From contig JAUYHR010000056.1 of NCBI GenBank assembly GCA_030689875.1, positions 1 through 6,479 on the forward strand: DNA of 6,479 nucleotides. The letters run 5' to 3'. The DNA is from Nanobdellota archaeon. Its GTDB lineage: Archaea; Nanobdellota; Nanobdellia; Pacearchaeales; GW2011-AR1. Positions 4,985 to 6,479 of the stretch are shown one piece after another (position 1 is the first letter of the stretch; each line of letters begins with the position of its first letter). The notes beneath the pieces were generated by a model that was given only the letters and a program-made list of their open reading frames with translations, was not told the DNA's origin and ran no database searches. The position numbers and the translations under genes were made by a program.

Positions 4985-5359
4985 TTATTGAGCTGTTTGA
5001 TTGTATTGTTTTATTTTTCTTATTTGTGAAAAGATTCTGCTCTTTTCACCCAACGCTCTTTTATCCTGTTTATTTTTTTCAAAATGAGTTTTTATTCTAT
5101 TAAATTTTTCTTCTACATTCTTTAAATCTGGAGAAATATATAAATTGTTTTCTTTTAGGATTTTAGAAATTTTTTTATCATATTCTTTTGGATGAATCTT
5201 TTGTTTTCTTAATTCTTCTCCAATTTTTTCAGCAGTTAATCCTTTTTTAGCGAGGTCAAGAACCATTTTTTCAAATTCTTTTAAGGTTATTTTTGAACTT
5301 TCTGTTTTGATTTCGTTTTTATTCTCTATCGCGCTTTCAATTAATTTTTTACTTGACAT
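4985..5359 (-). CDS. rps15: 30S ribosomal protein uS15, trimmed at both ends
   Basis: uS15 binds 16S rRNA in the central domain of the small subunit. The 124-residue chain aligns over residues about 26-121 with archaeal uS15: the archaeal N-terminal helical segment (FEKMVLDLAKKGLTAEKIGE, 29-48, then LRKQKIHP), KKISKILKENNL (62-73), PDLKN (77-81), and the core with H92, D99 and the C-terminal IRKIKQYN. Archaeal uS15 normally has about 145-155 residues, begins MARMHxRxxGxSxSxxP and ends with about 20 residues after the YY of the last helix. Here the first 25 residues are unrelated (MSSKKLIESAIENKNE) and the protein stops soon after QYN. The start is supported by a TATA box 27 bases upstream. 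It is first in a unit with the RecJ-like gene and divergent from minD. Confidence 0.88.
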   Translation of the reverse strand: MSSKKLIESAIENKNEIKTESSKITLKEFEKMVLDLAKKGLTAEKIGEELRKQKIHPKEYDKKISKILKENNLYISPDLKNVEEKFNRIKTHFEKNKQDKRALGEKSRIFSQIRKIKQYNQTAQ

Positions 5360-5380
5360 AAGATTTTAATAAACGAAGTT

Positions 5381-5390
5381 ATTTTTAAAG
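5381..5390 (-). promoter_or_regulatory. TATA box of the uS15-recJ unit, leaderless
   Basis: Minus-strand CTTTAAAAAT is centred about 27 bases upstream of the ATG at 5359. No Shine-Dalgarno sequence lies in front of the start. It is one of two divergent promoters in the 146-base gap between uS15 and minD; the bases between them are AT-rich with no other gene visible. Confidence 0.55.
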
Positions 5391-5476
5391 GTTGTTGTTT
5401 TCTTAAGAGTGATTAATTAAAAAATTATTTTTTAAGCGATTTTCCCAATTTATTTAAATTTATCAAATGAAACAAG

Positions 5477-5488
5477 TTTTTAAATAAA
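5477..5488 (+). promoter_or_regulatory. TATA box of the MinD-like gene, leaderless
   Basis: TTTTTAAATAAA is centred about 24 bases upstream of the ATG at 5506, preceded by purine/A-rich GAAACAAG that could act as the TFB recognition element. Initiation is expected within a few bases of the start codon, and no Shine-Dalgarno sequence is present. Confidence 0.55.
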
Positions 5489-5505
5489 CAATTCCTTAAT
5501 AAAGC

Positions 5506-6303
5506 ATGGGAAAAAGCATCGGGGTGATTAGTTTAAAGGGAGGTGTGGGAAAAACTTCTGTTGTTGCATCTCTTGGATCTGCAATCGCAGGTTTCGACAA
5601 GAAAGTTCTTTTAGTCGACGGCAATCTTTCTGCGCCTAATTTGGGAATTCATTTTAAAATTATTGATCCTGAGACGAGTTTGCACCACGTATTAAACAGG
5701 GAAATTAACGCAAAGGATGCGATTCATAGTCTGGAGAATTTGGATATTCTTCCTGCATCTGTTTTTACAGACATGCAAGTTAATCCCCTGAAATTAAAAG
5801 ACAGAATGGATTATCTGAAAAAAAAATATGATTATATTTTTTATGATTCTTCCCCGTCGCTGAATGATGAAACTTTGGGAGTAATGCTGGCTTCTGATGT
5901 TTTGTTTGTTGTTTCAACACCAGATCATCCAACTTTAAGCGCAACTTTGAAGGCAATTAAATCCGCTAAAGAAAGAGGAGTCCCGATTCAAGGAGTAATA
6001 ATTAATAAAGTTCACAATAAAAAATTTGAAATTCCTTTAGAGCACATTGAAGAGACTCTTGAGATTCCTATAGTAGCAGTTATTCCATACGATATTAATA
6101 TTTTAGAAGCTCTTTCAAAATTTGTTTCAAGTGTTGAGTACAACCCAAGATCTGAAGCCAGCGAGGAATATAAAAAATTAGCCGCCGCTTTAGTCGGAGA
6201 GGAATACAAACCGAGCAGATTAAAAACTTTTTTTAGATGGAGAGATCCTCCAAAACAGGATATTAACAGACTTGTTTTATATCAAAGTATTTTTAATAAT
6301 TAA
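5506..6303 (+). CDS. minD: MinD/ParA-family P-loop ATPase
   Basis: This 265-residue protein belongs to the SIMIBI-class MinD/ParA ATPases, which dimerise on ATP and position cell or chromosome structures. The deviant Walker A is KGGVGKT (11-17), with the signature first lysine K11. Switch I is around LLVDGNLSAPNLG (35-47, D38), and switch II follows strand YDYIFYDSSPS (108-118, D114). VIINKV (164-169) is the base-recognition strand. Many MinD proteins have DxPxG at switch II; here DSSPSLND lacks that glycine. The C-terminal 30 residues include a basic, aromatic segment (RLKTFFRWRDP, 238-248) and a hydrophobic RLVLYQSIF (255-263), which could bind membrane like the MinD amphipathic tail; this is inference. 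No MinE or ParB-like partner is visible. The symbol is family-level: orphan archaeal MinD homologues have varied or unknown jobs. Confidence 0.88.
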   Translation: MGKSIGVISLKGGVGKTSVVASLGSAIAGFDKKVLLVDGNLSAPNLGIHFKIIDPETSLHHVLNREINAKDAIHSLENLDILPASVFTDMQVNPLKLKDRMDYLKKKYDYIFYDSSPSLNDETLGVMLASDVLFVVSTPDHPTLSATLKAIKSAKERGVPIQGVIINKVHNKKFEIPLEHIEETLEIPIVAVIPYDINILEALSKFVSSVEYNPRSEASEEYKKLAAALVGEEYKPSRLKTFFRWRDPPKQDINRLVLYQSIFNN

Positions 6304-6310
6304 AAAATGG

Positions 6311-6333
6311 GTTTCTTTTTTAAAAAAAGAAAC
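6311..6333 (+). terminator. A/U inverted repeat just after minD
   Basis: GTTTCTTTTTT is followed at once by its complement with one extra A (AAAAAAAGAAAC), starting 8 bases after the minD stop. It could fold back as an A-U stem with almost no loop, and its six-T run is itself a plausible archaeal termination signal. The overlapping 15-codon frame starting at 6307 is not called as a gene. Confidence 0.4.
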
Positions 6334-6352
6334 TACAATGGTAGAAAAACTT

Positions 6353-6375
6353 AAGATAGCTCTATCTTCTAATTT
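6353..6375 (+). terminator. hairpin plus T-run downstream of minD
   Basis: AAGATAG and CTATCTT form a perfect inverted repeat at 6353-6368 (a 6-bp stem with loop GCTC is the realistic fold), followed within a few bases by TTTTT. This resembles an intrinsic terminator for minD transcripts. The rest of 6376-6433 holds no gene that I can see. Confidence 0.5.
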
Positions 6376-6433
6376 TTGAGGTGTAAATTATTTTTTTCAA
6401 CCTTACTTAGAAGCATTATTGCAATTCACAACT

Positions 6434-6441
6434 TTTATAAA
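6434..6441 (+). promoter_or_regulatory. TATA box of the right-edge tRNA
   Basis: TTTATAAA is centred about 27 bases upstream of the A at 6465, the expected distance for initiation at or next to the tRNA 5' end. The stretch 6437-6462 is also a perfect 9-bp inverted repeat (ATAAATTAA / TTAATTTAT, 8-base spacer) lying between the box and the predicted start. Confidence 0.5.
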
Positions 6442-6464
6442 TTAATTTTAGTTTTAATTTATAC

Positions 6465-6479
6465 AGCCCCATAGTACAG
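6465..6479 (+). tRNA. 5' end of a tRNA gene, cut by the window edge
   Basis: The last 15 bases, AGCCCCATAGTACAG, align position for position with the start of the complete tRNA-Arg in this window (GCCCTCATAGTTCAG): a 7-base acceptor strand, then T8, A9, a 4-base D-stem strand GTAC, then A14-G15. A TATA box lies at the right distance upstream. Only about a fifth of the molecule is visible, so the stems cannot be tested and the amino acid is unknown. By this alignment position 1 would be A, which is less usual than G. Chance similarity cannot be excluded. Confidence 0.5.

Noticed and set aside
4162..5103. Plus-strand frames opposite the RecJ-like and uS15 genes
   Set aside because: They overlap conserved catalytic and ribosomal sequences on the minus strand and have no independent support.
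6012..6209. Minus-strand 65-codon frame inside the MinD-like gene
   Set aside because: It lies wholly within conserved MinD/ParA coding sequence and has no start context of its own.
6307..6354. Small frame MGFFFKKRNYNGRKT after minD, and a 13-codon frame just after it
   Set aside because: They overlap the inverted repeats that look like termination structures, have no promoter or ribosome binding site of their own, and are too short to support.
1..6479. CRISPR array, insertion sequence, integrase, toxin-antitoxin or phage genes
   Set aside because: I read for direct repeats with regular spacing, transposase motifs and paired small genes and found none. All larger genes have housekeeping or plain enzymatic assignments except the 120-aa protein.

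Overview
The window looks like a stretch of an AT-rich, compact archaeal genome. The evidence is an archaeal translation factor 2 alpha subunit, an archaeal-type uS15, an archaeal DHH/RecJ-like nuclease, a Nop10 zinc protein, and TATA boxes about 24-27 bases upstream of start codons. Small genes, short or missing conserved extensions, very A/T-rich codon use and little intergenic space suggest a reduced-genome DPANN archaeon, such as a Woesearchaeota/Pacearchaeota-like lineage. That lineage guess is inference; no 16S gene is present.

Left part (1-1300). The left edge may hold the first codons of a minus-strand gene. A complete tRNA-Arg(GCG) on the minus strand follows (111-184). It is divergent from a plus-strand family-4-type uracil-DNA glycosylase (297-893) whose active-site motifs are intact but which has lost three of the four iron-sulfur cysteines. 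Next comes a 67-residue glycine/arginine-rich zinc-ribbon protein (1000-1203), the only gene in the window with a strong Shine-Dalgarno sequence.

Middle part (1321-3587), all minus strand. In transcription order it holds an unrecognised 120-residue protein, aIF2-alpha under its own promoter, and then a compact Nudix-GNAT-Nop10 unit. The 49-codon Nop10 gene (1321-1470) is short and easily missed. It keeps both zinc knuckles but lacks the usual C-terminal region. An aIF2-alpha/nop10 neighbourhood is common in archaea; here a degenerate Nudix gene and an acetyltransferase gene lie between the two.

Right part (3633-6479). uS15 and the RecJ-like DHH nuclease form a minus-strand pair, a known archaeal pairing. 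Divergent from them is a MinD/ParA-type ATPase on the plus strand, followed by hairpins that may terminate it. At the extreme right edge lies what appears to be the 5' end of another tRNA behind a well-placed TATA box.

Together the genes serve translation and ribosome or RNA maturation (tRNAs, uS15, aIF2-alpha, Nop10), DNA repair and replication (UDG, RecJ-like) and spatial organisation (MinD). I see no CRISPR array, insertion sequence, phage gene or recognisable defence cassette. The notable points are molecular: a UDG that appears cluster-less, trimmed Nop10 and uS15, a Nudix protein with a damaged catalytic box, and a nearly uniform leaderless promoter layout.
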